From Pseudomonas parasichuanensis (GTDB lineage Bacteria; Pseudomonadota; Gammaproteobacteria; Pseudomonadales; Pseudomonadaceae), in contig NZ_BQHO01000003.1 in assembly GCF_021601385.1 (NCBI RefSeq), forward strand, positions 1-64,000: a DNA stretch of 64,000 nt, written 5' to 3'. The position numbers and the translations under genes were made by a program. The notes under the pieces are model-generated. The model did not search any database. It was not told the origin of the DNA and worked only from the letters and a program-made list of their open reading frames with translations. Shown here piece by piece: positions 34,090 to 43,412 of the stretch; within the stretch, counting starts at the first letter, position 1, and the number at the start of each line of letters is the position of its first letter.

Positions 34090-37000
34090 TTAGGCTTCCA
34101 CCTGACTCCACTGCTTGCTCAGTCGTTTGTCGGAAACCGGCACCTTGGTCCCCAACTGCTGGGCGAACAACGACACCCGGTACTCCTCCAGGAGCCAGCG
34201 GTACATCACCAACTGCTCGTCACGCTTGCCCTCCTGGGCATGCTTGTCGGCACGGGCCTTGTACTGCGCCCAGCAATTGGCCAGTTCACCGCTCCACACG
34301 CGGTCCTTCTGCACCTGCGACCCCAGTTTCTCCAGGCGCAGCTCCACCGCCTTGAGATAACGCGGCAACTCCTTGAACCAAACCCCGGGCGTCTCACGCA
34401 CGAACCCCGGATAGACCAGGTTGGCCAGTTGCTGCTTGATGTCGTTCAGCGCCACCGCCTGGCTCAGGTCGATCTTGCCCTTGAAGCGCTTCTGCAGGCC
34501 ATGCCACAACTTCAGCACCTCAAGGGTCAGGCGCGCCAGACGCTCGGCATGCTCGGCCCAGCTGCCGCGCTTGCGCTCGGCCAGCGAGGCCAGGCCGGCA
34601 CCGTCGCGGGGCAGTGGCGCTTCACCTTCGAGGATGCAACTGTCTAGGCTGGCCAGCAGGATGTCCTCCACCAACGCCTCGACCCGCCCCAGCTCACGGT
34701 ACAGCAAGCCCAGCTCGGTCAGCCCCGGCAGCTTGCCGCGCAGGAACTTGGCCGGCTCGGCCAGCTGCTGCAGCAACAGGCGCTGCAACGCGCGGCGGTG
34801 CTGGAACTCGGCTTCGGCCTGGGTGGAGAAACGCCCCTCGCGCACAGTGCCGTTGTCCTCGACCAACGCCGGGTAGACGGTCATCGACAGCCCGGCAATC
34901 TTCTGCTGAGCGGTCTGCGCCACCTGGGTGAAGGCCTTGGCCTGCACCGGCTGCTCGGCCTTCTCGTTGCGCGGCAAGGCCAACGCGGCCTGGCTGGCGG
35001 CGGCGAAGCGCGCGGTCAGCTCGGCCAGGTCACGGCCCTCACCGAGGAACTTGCCCTGCGCGTCGACCACTTCGATGTTCATGCGCAGGTGGCCTTCCAC
35101 TGACTCGGCAGCTTCAGCCCAAGCCTCGTCGGACACCCGTGCTCCCGTCATGCGCAGCAACTCCTGCCCCAGCGCCTGGGGCAGGCCGCCCTGGCCGAAG
35201 GTCATGCGCGACAGCGCCGCCTTGACGAAGTCCGGCACCGGCACGAAGTTCTTGCGCAGGGCCTTGGGCAGGTTGCGCACCAGGGCAATGCACTTGGCCT
35301 CCAGCAGCCCCGGCACCAACCATTCCAGGCGCTCGCCCGACAAGTTCGGCAAGAGCGGCGCCGGCACCCGCACGGTCACGCCGTCACGCGGGTGATTGGG
35401 CTCGAAGTGATAGCTCAGCGACAGGCGCAGCTCGCCCACTTGCAGGTGGTCCGGGTATTGCGCGGCGGTCACCTCGCTGGCCTCGCGGGCCAGCACATCT
35501 TCCTCGCGCATGATCAGCAGGTTGGCATCCTTCTGGCTGGTCATCCGATACCAGGCATCGAAGGTCGCAGTCTGGTGAATCTCTTGCGGCAGGCGCGCCT
35601 CGTAGAAGGCGTACAGCGTCTCTTCATCGGCAAGAATGTCGCGCCGACGGGCCTTGGCTTCCAGCTCGTCGAGCTGCTCGAGCAAGCGTTTGTTGGCCGC
35701 CAGGCACTTGGCCCGCGACTGGATTTCGCCGCCGACCAGGCCTTCGCGGATGAACAGCTCCCGTGAGGTGGCCGGGTCGATCGGGCCGAAGTGCACCGGC
35801 CGGCGGCCGACCACGATCAGCCCGTACAGGGTGATCTGCTCGTAAGCCACCACCTGGCCGCGCTTCTTCTCCCAATGGGGCTCGAAGTGATTCTTCTTGA
35901 CCAGGTGGGTGGCCAGCGGCTCGATCCAGTCCGGCTCGATCTTGGCCACCATGCGCGCGTACAGCTTGGTGGTTTCCACCAGTTCCGCGGCCATCACCCA
36001 CTGCGGGCGCTTGCGGCCAATGCCGGACGAGGGGTGAATCCAGAAGCGACGCTGACGCGCGCCCTGGTAGTCGCCCTCTTCGGCCTTGTGGCCGATCTGG
36101 CTGAGCAGGCCGCTGAGGATCGCCTTGTGCATGCGCGGGTAATCGCAGGGATCTTTGTTCACCGTAAGCTGCAGGTCGCGGCAGATCAGCGCCAACTGAC
36201 GGTGAGCGTCACGCCACTCGCGCAGGCGCAGGTAGTTGAGGAAGTTCTTCCGGCACCAGTTGCGCAGCGGGTTGGCAGTCAGCGCCTGGCGCTGTTCCTC
36301 GAAACCGCGCCACAGGTTGACCAAGGCGGCGAAGTCGGAATCGACGTCCTTCCACTGGGCGTGGGCCTGGTCGGCCGCCTGCTGGCGCTCCGGCGGGCGT
36401 TCGCGTGGGTCCTGCACCGACAGCGCACTGGCAACGATCAACACCTCTTGCAGGCTGCCCAGGCGGGCGCCTTCAAGGAGCATGCGGCCCAGCCGTGGGT
36501 CGATCGGCAGGCGCGCCAGCTGGCGGCCCAGCGGCGTGAGCTGGTTTTCGCGGTTGACCGCCGACAGCTCCTGCAACAGGTTGAAGCCGTCGCTGATGGC
36601 CTTGCCATCCGGCGGTTCGATGAACGGGAAAGCGTCGATGGCCCCCAGGCGCAGGTGCAGCATCTGCAGGATCACCGCCGCCAGGTTGGTACGCAGGATT
36701 TCCGGATCGGTGAACGCCGGCCGACCGTTGAAGTCCTCTTCGCTGTACAGGCGGATGCAGATGCCCGGTTCGACCCGGCCGCAACGCCCCTTGCGCTGGT
36801 TGGCGCTGGCCTGGGACACCGCCTCGATCGGCAGGCGCTGGACCTTGGCGCGGTAGCTGTAGCGGCTGATGCGTGCGGTGCCGCTGTCGATCACGTAGCG
36901 GATGCCCGGCACGGTCAGCGAGGTTTCGGCGACGTTGGTCGCCAGCACCACGCGGCGGCCGCTGTGGGACTGGAAGATCCGCTGTTGCTCGGCCGGCGAC

Positions 37001-37995
37001 AGGCGCGCATACAGCGGCAGGATCTCGGTATGGCGCAGTTGCGCCTTGCGCAGGATCTCGGCGGCGTCGCGGATCTCGCGCTCGCCGGGCAGGAACACCA
37101 GCACATCGCCCGGGCCCTTGCCCTGGCTACGTTCGTGCTGGGCAATTTCGTCGAGGGTGGCGAGGATCGCCTGGTCGACCGAGAGGTCGTCCTCGATCTG
37201 GTTGCCCTCCTCGTCCTGCTCGCTGGTCAACGGGCGGTACCAGGTGTCCACCGGGTAGGTGCGCCCGGACACCTCGATGATCGGCGCGCCGTCGAAGTGC
37301 TTGGAGAAGCGCTCCAGGTCGATGGTCGCCGAGGTGATGATGAGCTTGAGCTCCGGGCGACGGTGCAGCAGGGTCTTGAGGTAGCCGAGCAGGAAATCGA
37401 TGTTCAGGCTGCGCTCGTGAGCCTCGTCGACGATGATCGTGTCGTAGCGTTCGAGGAAGCGGTCGTGCTGGGTTTCGGCCAGCAGGATGCCGTCGGTCAT
37501 CAGCTTGACCAGGGTGTTCGAGTCACTCTGGTCCTCGAAACGCACCTGGTAACCGACCAGCGCGCCCAGCGGCGTGCCGAGTTCTTCGGCAACCCGCGCC
37601 GCCACGCTGCGCGCGGCGATCCGCCGGGGCTGGGTGTGGGCGATCAGGCCATGGCTGCCGCGCCCCAGCTCCAGGCAGATCTTCGGCAACTGGGTGGTCT
37701 TGCCCGAACCGGTCTCGCCGGCAATCACCAGCACCTGGTGTTCGGCCAGGGCTTTCTTGATCTCGTCACGCTTGGCGGCAATCGGCAGGCTGTCGTCGTA
37801 ACGGATGCTCGGCACGCTCTGCTGGCGCGCGGTGACCTGGGCGAAAGAGGCCTGGACCTTCTCCACCCACTGCGCAAGCCTGGCCTCGTCGGGGCGCTTG
37901 CGCAGCTCATGCAGCTGCCGCCGCAGGCGATGGCGGTCGGCGATCATGGCGTGGTCGAGGTTGTTCAGCAGTTGGTCGATGGCGTGGTCTGTCAT
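34090..37995 (-). CDS. hrpA: ATP-dependent RNA helicase HrpA
   Basis: Product of 1301 aa, full length for HrpA. Motif I AGETGSGKTTQLPK, motif II IIVDEAHERS, SAT, motif V/VI block AETSLTVPGIRYVIDSG and QRKGRCGRVEPG, then HA2 and OB-fold domains and the long HrpA-specific C-terminal region (DUF3418). DExH-box RNA helicase active on stalled or collided ribosomes and on some mRNAs. Transcribed alone. Confidence 0.97.
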   Translation of the reverse strand: MTDHAIDQLLNNLDHAMIADRHRLRRQLHELRKRPDEARLAQWVEKVQASFAQVTARQQSVPSIRYDDSLPIAAKRDEIKKALAEHQVLVIAGETGSGKTTQLPKICLELGRGSHGLIAHTQPRRIAARSVAARVAEELGTPLGALVGYQVRFEDQSDSNTLVKLMTDGILLAETQHDRFLERYDTIIVDEAHERSLNIDFLLGYLKTLLHRRPELKLIITSATIDLERFSKHFDGAPIIEVSGRTYPVDTWYRPLTSEQDEEGNQIEDDLSVDQAILATLDEIAQHERSQGKGPGDVLVFLPGEREIRDAAEILRKAQLRHTEILPLYARLSPAEQQRIFQSHSGRRVVLATNVAETSLTVPGIRYVIDSGTARISRYSYRAKVQRLPIEAVSQASANQRKGRCGRVEPGICIRLYSEEDFNGRPAFTDPEILRTNLAAVILQMLHLRLGAIDAFPFIEPPDGKAISDGFNLLQELSAVNRENQLTPLGRQLARLPIDPRLGRMLLEGARLGSLQEVLIVASALSVQDPRERPPERQQAADQAHAQWKDVDSDFAALVNLWRGFEEQRQALTANPLRNWCRKNFLNYLRLREWRDAHRQLALICRDLQLTVNKDPCDYPRMHKAILSGLLSQIGHKAEEGDYQGARQRRFWIHPSSGIGRKRPQWVMAAELVETTKLYARMVAKIEPDWIEPLATHLVKKNHFEPHWEKKRGQVVAYEQITLYGLIVVGRRPVHFGPIDPATSRELFIREGLVGGEIQSRAKCLAANKRLLEQLDELEAKARRRDILADEETLYAFYEARLPQEIHQTATFDAWYRMTSQKDANLLIMREEDVLAREASEVTAAQYPDHLQVGELRLSLSYHFEPNHPRDGVTVRVPAPLLPNLSGERLEWLVPGLLEAKCIALVRNLPKALRKNFVPVPDFVKAALSRMTFGQGGLPQALGQELLRMTGARVSDEAWAEAAESVEGHLRMNIEVVDAQGKFLGEGRDLAELTARFAAASQAALALPRNEKAEQPVQAKAFTQVAQTAQQKIAGLSMTVYPALVEDNGTVREGRFSTQAEAEFQHRRALQRLLLQQLAEPAKFLRGKLPGLTELGLLYRELGRVEALVEDILLASLDSCILEGEAPLPRDGAGLASLAERKRGSWAEHAERLARLTLEVLKLWHGLQKRFKGKIDLSQAVALNDIKQQLANLVYPGFVRETPGVWFKELPRYLKAVELRLEKLGSQVQKDRVWSGELANCWAQYKARADKHAQEGKRDEQLVMYRWLLEEYRVSLFAQQLGTKVPVSDKRLSKQWSQVEA

Positions 37996-38097
37996 GGGGC
38001 TTTTTAATGATGCAGCGGGCGCTGCTTATTCATGATCGGCATTCGAAGGGGCGGGATTGTCGCAGATTTGCCGGGTTTTTGCTGTCTGCGCAGGCCC

Positions 38098-38154
38098 TTT
38101 CGCGGGTAAACCCGCCCCCACAGGGCCCTGTGGGAGCGGGTTCACCCGCGAAGA
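38098..38154. repeat. REP pair (CGGGTAAACCCG type)
   Basis: Inverted arms (38098-38123 and 38127-38154) 3 bases apart, upstream of the polyamine genes and of hrpA (divergent), so the pair is in an unusual 5' position on both sides. Confidence 0.88.
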
Positions 38155-38242
38155 AGCCAGCACCAATGTTTAGCCAAGCACGGAATGAACGTCGCCATTC
38201 ACTGCTTTAATCAACCTTACGCGCCATGTGAGTATCCAGAGC

Positions 38243-38407
38243 ATGCTCCCCGACCCGCTTATCGCCCGCCCGCTGCCAAACCCTTCGCTGCCGAAGGCCA
38301 GGGCCCGTGCCGGCGAGAATCCGCTGGTGCATATCATCCTCGCCTTCTGGGCCCTGTGGCATTGCCGCCACGCGCGCCCACCGGACACCTCGCTCGTTAC
38401 CCACTGA
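38243..38407 (+). CDS. Possible 54-aa ORF before puuA
   Basis: An open frame starts MLPDPLIARPLPNPSLPKAR and ends HARPPDTSLVTH, with a short hydrophobic stretch VHIILAFWALW that could be a membrane segment. No good ribosome site is seen. The GC pattern is compatible with coding. If it is not real, then 37996-38497 is about 500 bases of leader DNA with only the REP pair. Confidence 0.35.
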   Translation: MLPDPLIARPLPNPSLPKARARAGENPLVHIILAFWALWHCRHARPPDTSLVTH

Positions 38408-38497
38408 CCCGTTGCGGCATGACTGCCGACCTTTTCAGTACAGCCGACCGTATCCGCACGGCGGCCCTGTGCGCCCATGGGCGCGAGCGAATCCACC

Positions 38498-39862
38498 ATG
38501 CACTTTGCACCCGCAGAGCAAGCCAGGCGTTTCCTGGCCGACAACCCCGATATCGACCTGATCGAACTGTTCATCCTCGACGCCAACGGCGTGCCACGCG
38601 GCAAGTTGCTGCACCGCGATGAACTGCTGGCGGTGTTTGAAACCGGTCGCCCGCTGCCCAGCACCATCCTCGGCCTCACCCTCAACGGCGACGACGTGGA
38701 AAACTCCGGGCTGGTCTGGGACGTCGGCGACATCGACTGCCGCGCCTACCCCCTGGACGGCAGCCTGGTACGCCTGCCCTGGCGCCGGGTACCGACCGCG
38801 GCGGTGCAGGTCAGCATGCACCCCAGCGAAGGCATGCCCGCCAGCATCGCCGACCCGCGTCACGTACTGCTGCGCACCATCGATGCGCTCAAGGCCGACG
38901 GCTACCACCCGGTGATGGCCTGCGAGCTGGAGTTCTACCTGCTCGACCAGCAGCGCGACGCCCAGGGTCGTCCGCAACCGGCGCTGGACAACGACGGCGG
39001 GCGACCGCGCACGACGCAGGTGTATGGCCTGCGCGAACTGGAGCAGATCGAACCCTTCCTCGCCGACCTGTATGCCGCCTGCAAGGCCCAGGGCATCCCG
39101 GCACGCACGGCGATCTCCGAATATGCCCCGGGGCAGGTCGAAATCACCCTGGAGCATGGCGATGCGCTGGAGGCGATGGACCAGGCCGTGCGCTATAAAC
39201 GCCTGGTCAAAGGCGTGGCCCACGCCCACGGCATGCAGGCCTGCTTCATGGCCAAGCCCTTCGCCCAACTGGCCGGCACCGGCATGCACATGCACCTGAG
39301 CCTGGCCGATGCCGATGGCAACAACCTGTTCGCCAGCGAGGACAAGGCCGGCACACCGCTGCTGCGCCAGGCGGTCGCCGGCATGCTGCGCCACCTGCGC
39401 GAATCGCTGCTGCTGTTCTGCCCCAACGCCAACTCGTACCGCCGTTTCCAGGCCAACAGCTATGCGCCGCTGGCACCGACCTGGGGCGTCGACAACCGCA
39501 CCGTCAGCCTGCGTGTGCCGGGCGGCCCGGCCAACAGCCGGCATGTGGAGCACCGCATCTGCGGCGCCGACGCCAACCCCTACCTGGCCGCCGCAGCGAT
39601 TCTTGCCGCCACCCACCAGGGCATTCGCGAGCAGCTCGACCCGGGCGCACCGGTCGAAGGCAACGGCTATGCCCAGGCCACCGAACACCTGCCCACCGAC
39701 TGGCTCACCACCCTGGATGCCGTGGAGCGTTCGACCTGGGCCCGGGAAGCACTCGGCGATGCCTTCCTCGGTGTCTACCTGAAGGTCAAGCGCGCCGAAT
39801 ACCGCCAGTTCATGGCCGAGGTGGGCGAGCAGGACTGGCGCTGGTACCTGCACCAGGCCTGA
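38498..39862 (+). CDS. puuA: Gamma-glutamylpolyamine synthetase
   Basis: Product of 454 aa from the ATG at 38498 (MHFAPAEQARRFLADNPDIDLI); another ATG 7 codons earlier is possible; neither has a strong ribosome site. Glutamine-synthetase fold: ELEFYLL, EYAPGQVEI, GTGMHMHLSL and the NRTVSLRVPGG active-site block. It joins glutamate to putrescine or a related amine as the first step of the glutamylated breakdown pathway (PuuA/PauA type). It is followed after 26 bases by the matching oxidase, which supports this over true glutamine synthetase. Which amine is used is unknown. Confidence 0.9.
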   Translation: MHFAPAEQARRFLADNPDIDLIELFILDANGVPRGKLLHRDELLAVFETGRPLPSTILGLTLNGDDVENSGLVWDVGDIDCRAYPLDGSLVRLPWRRVPTAAVQVSMHPSEGMPASIADPRHVLLRTIDALKADGYHPVMACELEFYLLDQQRDAQGRPQPALDNDGGRPRTTQVYGLRELEQIEPFLADLYAACKAQGIPARTAISEYAPGQVEITLEHGDALEAMDQAVRYKRLVKGVAHAHGMQACFMAKPFAQLAGTGMHMHLSLADADGNNLFASEDKAGTPLLRQAVAGMLRHLRESLLLFCPNANSYRRFQANSYAPLAPTWGVDNRTVSLRVPGGPANSRHVEHRICGADANPYLAAAAILAATHQGIREQLDPGAPVEGNGYAQATEHLPTDWLTTLDAVERSTWAREALGDAFLGVYLKVKRAEYRQFMAEVGEQDWRWYLHQA

Positions 39863-39888
39863 CCGACGAATTACAACAAGGAACACTC

Positions 39889-41196
39889 ATGAACGCAGCA
39901 GTGAACAAGGGCCCGGCCCAGCGCGCGCCGTCCTACTACAGCGCCACCCTCAACGACCATACCGAATACCCCACCCTCAAGGGCACGGTGCAGGTCGACG
40001 TGGCGATCATCGGCGGCGGCTTCACTGGCGTGGCCACCGCCGTGGAACTGGCCGAGCGTGGCCTGAAGGTGGCCATCGTCGAGACCAATCGCATCGGCTG
40101 GGGCGCCAGCGGGCGTAACGGCGGGCAAGTCACCGGCAGCCTGTCGGGCGACGAGGCCATGCGCACGCAGATGCGTGACCGGCTGGGTGCCGACGTGGAC
40201 GACTTCATCTGGCACCTGCGCTGGCGCGGGCACCAGATCATCGAGCAGCGGGTTGAGCGCTATGGCATCGCCTGCGACCTCAAGCGTGGCCACCTGCATG
40301 CAGCGATGAAACCCTCGCACCTGAACGAACTGCGCGCCTTCGAGGCCGAGGCCCAGCGCCGCGGCATGGGCGACCAGGTGCAATTGCTCGACCGCGCCGC
40401 CATGGCGGAGCACCTGCAAAGCCCGCTGTATATCGGCGCGCTGAAGAACCGCCGCAACCTGCACCTGCACCCGCTCAATCTGTGCCTGGGCGAGGCCCGC
40501 GCGGCCCACGGCCTGGGCGCACTGATCTTCGAAAACTCCGAGGTGCTGGACATCGTCCACGGCCCGCGCCCGGCGGTGGTCACCGCCCAGGGCCGGATCG
40601 AGGCGCGCCAGGTGATGCTGGCGGGTGACGTGTACCACAAGCTGGAAAAGCGCCAGCTCAAGGGCAAGATTTTCCCGGCCATGGGCGGCATCGTCACCAC
40701 CGCGCCACTGGGTGAGCTGGCCGCGCAGATCAACCCCCAGGACCTGGCGGTGTACGACTGCCGCTTCGTCCTCGACTACTACCGCCTGACCGCCGACAAG
40801 CGCCTGCTGTTCGGCGGTGGCGCCAACTATTCCGGGCGTGATTCGCGGGATATCGAGGCCGAGCTGCGCCCGTGCATCGAACGCACCTTCCCGGCGCTCA
40901 AGGGCGTGCCGATCGAGTTCCAATGGAGTTGCGCCATGGGCATCGTGGTCAACCGCATCCCGCAGCTGGGCAAGCTGTCGGACAACGTGTGGTACTGCCA
41001 GGGGTATTCCGGGCATGGCATCGCCACCAGCCACATCATGGGCGAGATCATGGCTGAGGCATTGACCGGGACGCTGGAGAAATTCGACACCTTTGCGGCG
41101 TGCAAGCACATCAAGGTGCCGATGGGGGACTTGCTGGGGAATCCGCTGCTGGCGGCGGGGATGTGGTACTACCAGATGCTTGAAAAGCTGCGCTGA
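39889..41196 (+). CDS. puuB: Gamma-glutamylpolyamine oxidase (FAD)
   Basis: Product of 435 aa. Rossmann FAD motif VAIIGGGFTGVATAVELAERG then GRNGGQVTG, and a DAO-fold with GYSGHGIATSHIMGEI at the C-terminal FAD-contact, like PuuB/PauB. AAGGAA lies before the ATG. Oxidises the gamma-glutamyl amine made by the upstream enzyme; an aldehyde dehydrogenase and a hydrolase needed to complete the path are not in the window. Confidence 0.92.
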   Translation: MNAAVNKGPAQRAPSYYSATLNDHTEYPTLKGTVQVDVAIIGGGFTGVATAVELAERGLKVAIVETNRIGWGASGRNGGQVTGSLSGDEAMRTQMRDRLGADVDDFIWHLRWRGHQIIEQRVERYGIACDLKRGHLHAAMKPSHLNELRAFEAEAQRRGMGDQVQLLDRAAMAEHLQSPLYIGALKNRRNLHLHPLNLCLGEARAAHGLGALIFENSEVLDIVHGPRPAVVTAQGRIEARQVMLAGDVYHKLEKRQLKGKIFPAMGGIVTTAPLGELAAQINPQDLAVYDCRFVLDYYRLTADKRLLFGGGANYSGRDSRDIEAELRPCIERTFPALKGVPIEFQWSCAMGIVVNRIPQLGKLSDNVWYCQGYSGHGIATSHIMGEIMAEALTGTLEKFDTFAACKHIKVPMGDLLGNPLLAAGMWYYQMLEKLR

Positions 41197-41205
41197 TTTT
41201 CACTG

Positions 41206-41279
41206 GCCCCTTCGCGGGTAAACCCGCTCCCACAGGTACGGTGCAGTACCTGTGGGAGCGGGTTTACCCGCGAAGGGGC
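41206..41279. repeat. Perfect 34-bp REP palindrome
   Basis: Arms 41206-41239 and 41246-41279 are exact complements over 34 bases with a 6-base loop, between the convergent puuB and fadD1 genes. The symmetry runs past the REP consensus into the flanks (GCCCC / GGGGC). It should also act as a bidirectional transcript stop. Confidence 0.95.
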
Positions 41280-41291
41280 AGGTGAAGGCAA

Positions 41292-42989
41292 TCAGGCAAT
41301 CTTCTTCAGGCCCTGCTTCTTCAGCTCTTCATCACGCAGCTCGCGGCGCAGGATCTTGCCGACGTTGGTGGTCGGCAGCGCATCGCGGAACTCGATGTAG
41401 CGCGGCACCTTGTAGCCGGTGACGTTGGCACGCATGTGCTCCATCACCTGCTCCTTGGTCAGGGTCATGCCCGGCTTGACCACGATGAACACCTTGATCA
41501 CCTCGCCGGATTTTTCGTCAGGCACGCCGATGGCCGCGCACTGCAGCACGCCCGGCAAGGCGACGAGCACGTCTTCAAGCTCGTTGGGGTACACGTTGAA
41601 GCCCGAGACCAGGATCATGTCCTTCTTGCGGTCGACGATGCGCATGTAGCCGTCCGGCTGGATCACGGCAATGTCGCCGGTCTTCAGCCAGCCGTTGCTG
41701 TCGAGGATCTCGGCGGTGGCCTCTTCGCGCTGCCAATAGCCCTTCATCACCTGCGGGCCCTTGATGCACAGCTCGCCCACTTCGCCCAACGGCAGTTCCT
41801 GGCCGTTGTCGTCGATGACCTTGCACAGGGTCGAAGGCACCGGGATACCGATAGTGCCGACCTGGTTTGCTTCGGACGGGTTGACCGATGCTACCGGGCT
41901 GGTCTCGGTCATGCCGTAGCCTTCACAGATGGCGCAGCCAGTCACCGTGCGCCAGCGCTCTGCAACGCTCTGTTGCAGGGCCATGCCACCGGACAGGGTG
42001 ATCTTCAGCCCCGAGAAGTCCAGGTTGCGGAAGGTTTCGTTGTTGCACAGGGCGACGAACAGGGTGTTCAGGCCGACGAAGCCGCTGAACTTCCACTTGC
42101 CCAGCTCTTTGACCATGGCCGGCAGGTCGCGCGGGTTGCTGATGAGGATGTTGTGGTTACCGATCAGCATCATGGCCATGCAATGGAAGGTGAAGGCGTA
42201 GATGTGGTACAGCGGCAGCGGGGTGATGAGGATCTCGCAGCCTTCATGCAGGTTCGAGCCCATCAGCGCGCGGCACTGCAGCATGTTGGCCACCAGGTTG
42301 CGGTGGGTGAGCATCGCGCCCTTGGCCACGCCGGTGGTGCCGCCGGTGTACTGCAGCACTGCCACATCGTTGGCCTGCGGGTTGGCCTCGGTCACAGCAC
42401 CGCCTTTGCCCAGGGCCAGCGCATCGTTGAAGCGCACGGCGTTCGGCAGGTTGTAGGCCGGCACCATTTTCTTCACGTACTTGATGACGCTGTTGACCAG
42501 CAGGCGCTTGAGCGGTGGCAACAGGTCGGCCACTTCGGTGACAATGACGTGCTTGACCTGGGTCTTGGGCACGACTTTTTCGGCCAGGTGCGCCATGTTG
42601 GCCAGGCACACCAGCGCCTTGGCGCCGGAATCGTTGAACTGGTGTTCCAGCTCCCGCGCGGTGTACAGCGGGTTGGTGTTGACCACGATCAGCCCGGCAC
42701 GCATGGCGCCAAACACGGCGACAGGGTATTGCAGGACGTTGGGCAGCTGGACGGCGATACGGTCGCCCGGTTTCAGGTCGGTATGCTGCTGCAGCCAGGC
42801 GGCAAAGGCACCGGACAGCGCATACAGCTCGCCGTAGGTGAGGGTCTTGCCCAGGTTGCTAAAGGCTGGTTTGTCGGCAAAGCGTTGGCAGGATTGCTTG
42901 AGAACCGCCTGGATATTGGGGAATTCGTCAGGATTGATGTCCGCCGTGACCCCGGCTGGGTACTTATCCTTCCAAAAATGTTCGATCAT
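41292..42989 (-). CDS. fadD1: Long-chain fatty acid-CoA ligase FadD1
   Basis: Product of 565 aa from the ATG at 42989 (MIEHFWKDKYPAGVTADINPDEFPN), with AAGGAG 9 nt upstream; the frame is open 7 codons more. AMP-binding motifs YTGGTTGVAKGAM, GYGMTETSPVAS and GWLKTGDIAVI plus the FadD linker are intact. It activates fatty acids to acyl-CoA at the inner membrane. The arrangement fadD1, fadD2, hydrolase, phaJ1 is conserved in Pseudomonas (PA3299-PA3302). Confidence 0.95.
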   Translation of the reverse strand: MIEHFWKDKYPAGVTADINPDEFPNIQAVLKQSCQRFADKPAFSNLGKTLTYGELYALSGAFAAWLQQHTDLKPGDRIAVQLPNVLQYPVAVFGAMRAGLIVVNTNPLYTARELEHQFNDSGAKALVCLANMAHLAEKVVPKTQVKHVIVTEVADLLPPLKRLLVNSVIKYVKKMVPAYNLPNAVRFNDALALGKGGAVTEANPQANDVAVLQYTGGTTGVAKGAMLTHRNLVANMLQCRALMGSNLHEGCEILITPLPLYHIYAFTFHCMAMMLIGNHNILISNPRDLPAMVKELGKWKFSGFVGLNTLFVALCNNETFRNLDFSGLKITLSGGMALQQSVAERWRTVTGCAICEGYGMTETSPVASVNPSEANQVGTIGIPVPSTLCKVIDDNGQELPLGEVGELCIKGPQVMKGYWQREEATAEILDSNGWLKTGDIAVIQPDGYMRIVDRKKDMILVSGFNVYPNELEDVLVALPGVLQCAAIGVPDEKSGEVIKVFIVVKPGMTLTKEQVMEHMRANVTGYKVPRYIEFRDALPTTNVGKILRRELRDEELKKQGLKKIA

Positions 42990-43056
42990 GGAAGCCCGCT
43001 CCTTCAGCAACAGCGAATTCGGTACGCGTCGATGCGCTTATTATTGATATGCGAAG

Positions 43057-43075
43057 CCGGTTCATTGCAAACCGG
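43057..43075. promoter_or_regulatory. Inverted repeat upstream of fadD1
   Basis: CCGGTTCATTGCAAACCGG has perfect 6-bp arms around a 7-base spacer, 68-86 bases before the fadD1 start. It is a plausible operator for a fatty-acid-responsive repressor (PsrA or FadR-like), but it does not match the recalled PsrA consensus well. Confidence 0.4.
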
Positions 43076-43247
43076 ATCCTCGGAAAGCGCGCCGAGAGTA
43101 ACAGCTTTGCCAGGGGTCGCCTAGAGGCCGAAACAGGCCTCATGGTCACAAAAATGACTCAAAGAAATATACAGGTCATTTTTAGAGTATTTAGCCAAAA
43201 TGTCGCAAATTCGGCTGAATGCACCGGGCTAGAGCGTTACATCCACC

Positions 43248-43367
43248 CTGTAGGAGCGGCCATGTGTCGCGAATGGGCCGCACAGCGGCCCCGGCGATTG
43301 AGGGGTGTACTTCCAGATCCTGGGGGCGCTGCGCTCCCCTTTCGCGACACAAGGCCGCTCCTACAGG
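43248..43367. repeat. Variant REP-like pair (GTAGGAGCGGCC...TGTCGCGA type)
   Basis: Inverted arms of about 26 bases (43248-43273 and 43340-43367) share the TAGGAGCGG/CCGCTCCTA end with ordinary REPs but carry a TGTGTCGCGA / TCGCGACACA interior not found elsewhere in the window, and are 66 bases apart rather than the usual 4-40. Confidence 0.85.
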
Positions 43368-43412
43368 AATAGCGCTGCTTTTAAGAGCTGCTCCCACAGG
43401 ACCTTCAAAGCC

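Larger units (their letters stand above)
42990..43412. promoter_or_regulatory. fadD1-fadD2 intergenic region
   Basis: About 420 bases without a gene. The left part (about 43020-43210) is less GC-rich and should hold the fadD1 promoter; it contains the inverted repeat at 43057-43075. The right part is filled by a REP-like pair of a distinct sequence type (43248-43367) and half of an ordinary REP. The gap suggests that fadD1 has its own promoter rather than only readthrough from fadD2. Confidence 0.6.

Noticed and set aside
32857-34647. 596-aa plus-strand open frame
   Set aside because: Antisense to the ketosynthase and hrpA ends and runs through a REP pair; no family features.
35791-38007. 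738-aa plus-strand open frame
   Set aside because: Lies wholly opposite HrpA, whose helicase motifs are intact.
41436-43124. 562-aa plus-strand open frame (also 43488-45134)
   Set aside because: Antisense to fadD1 and fadD2. The similar length and composition only mirror the paralogous ligases.
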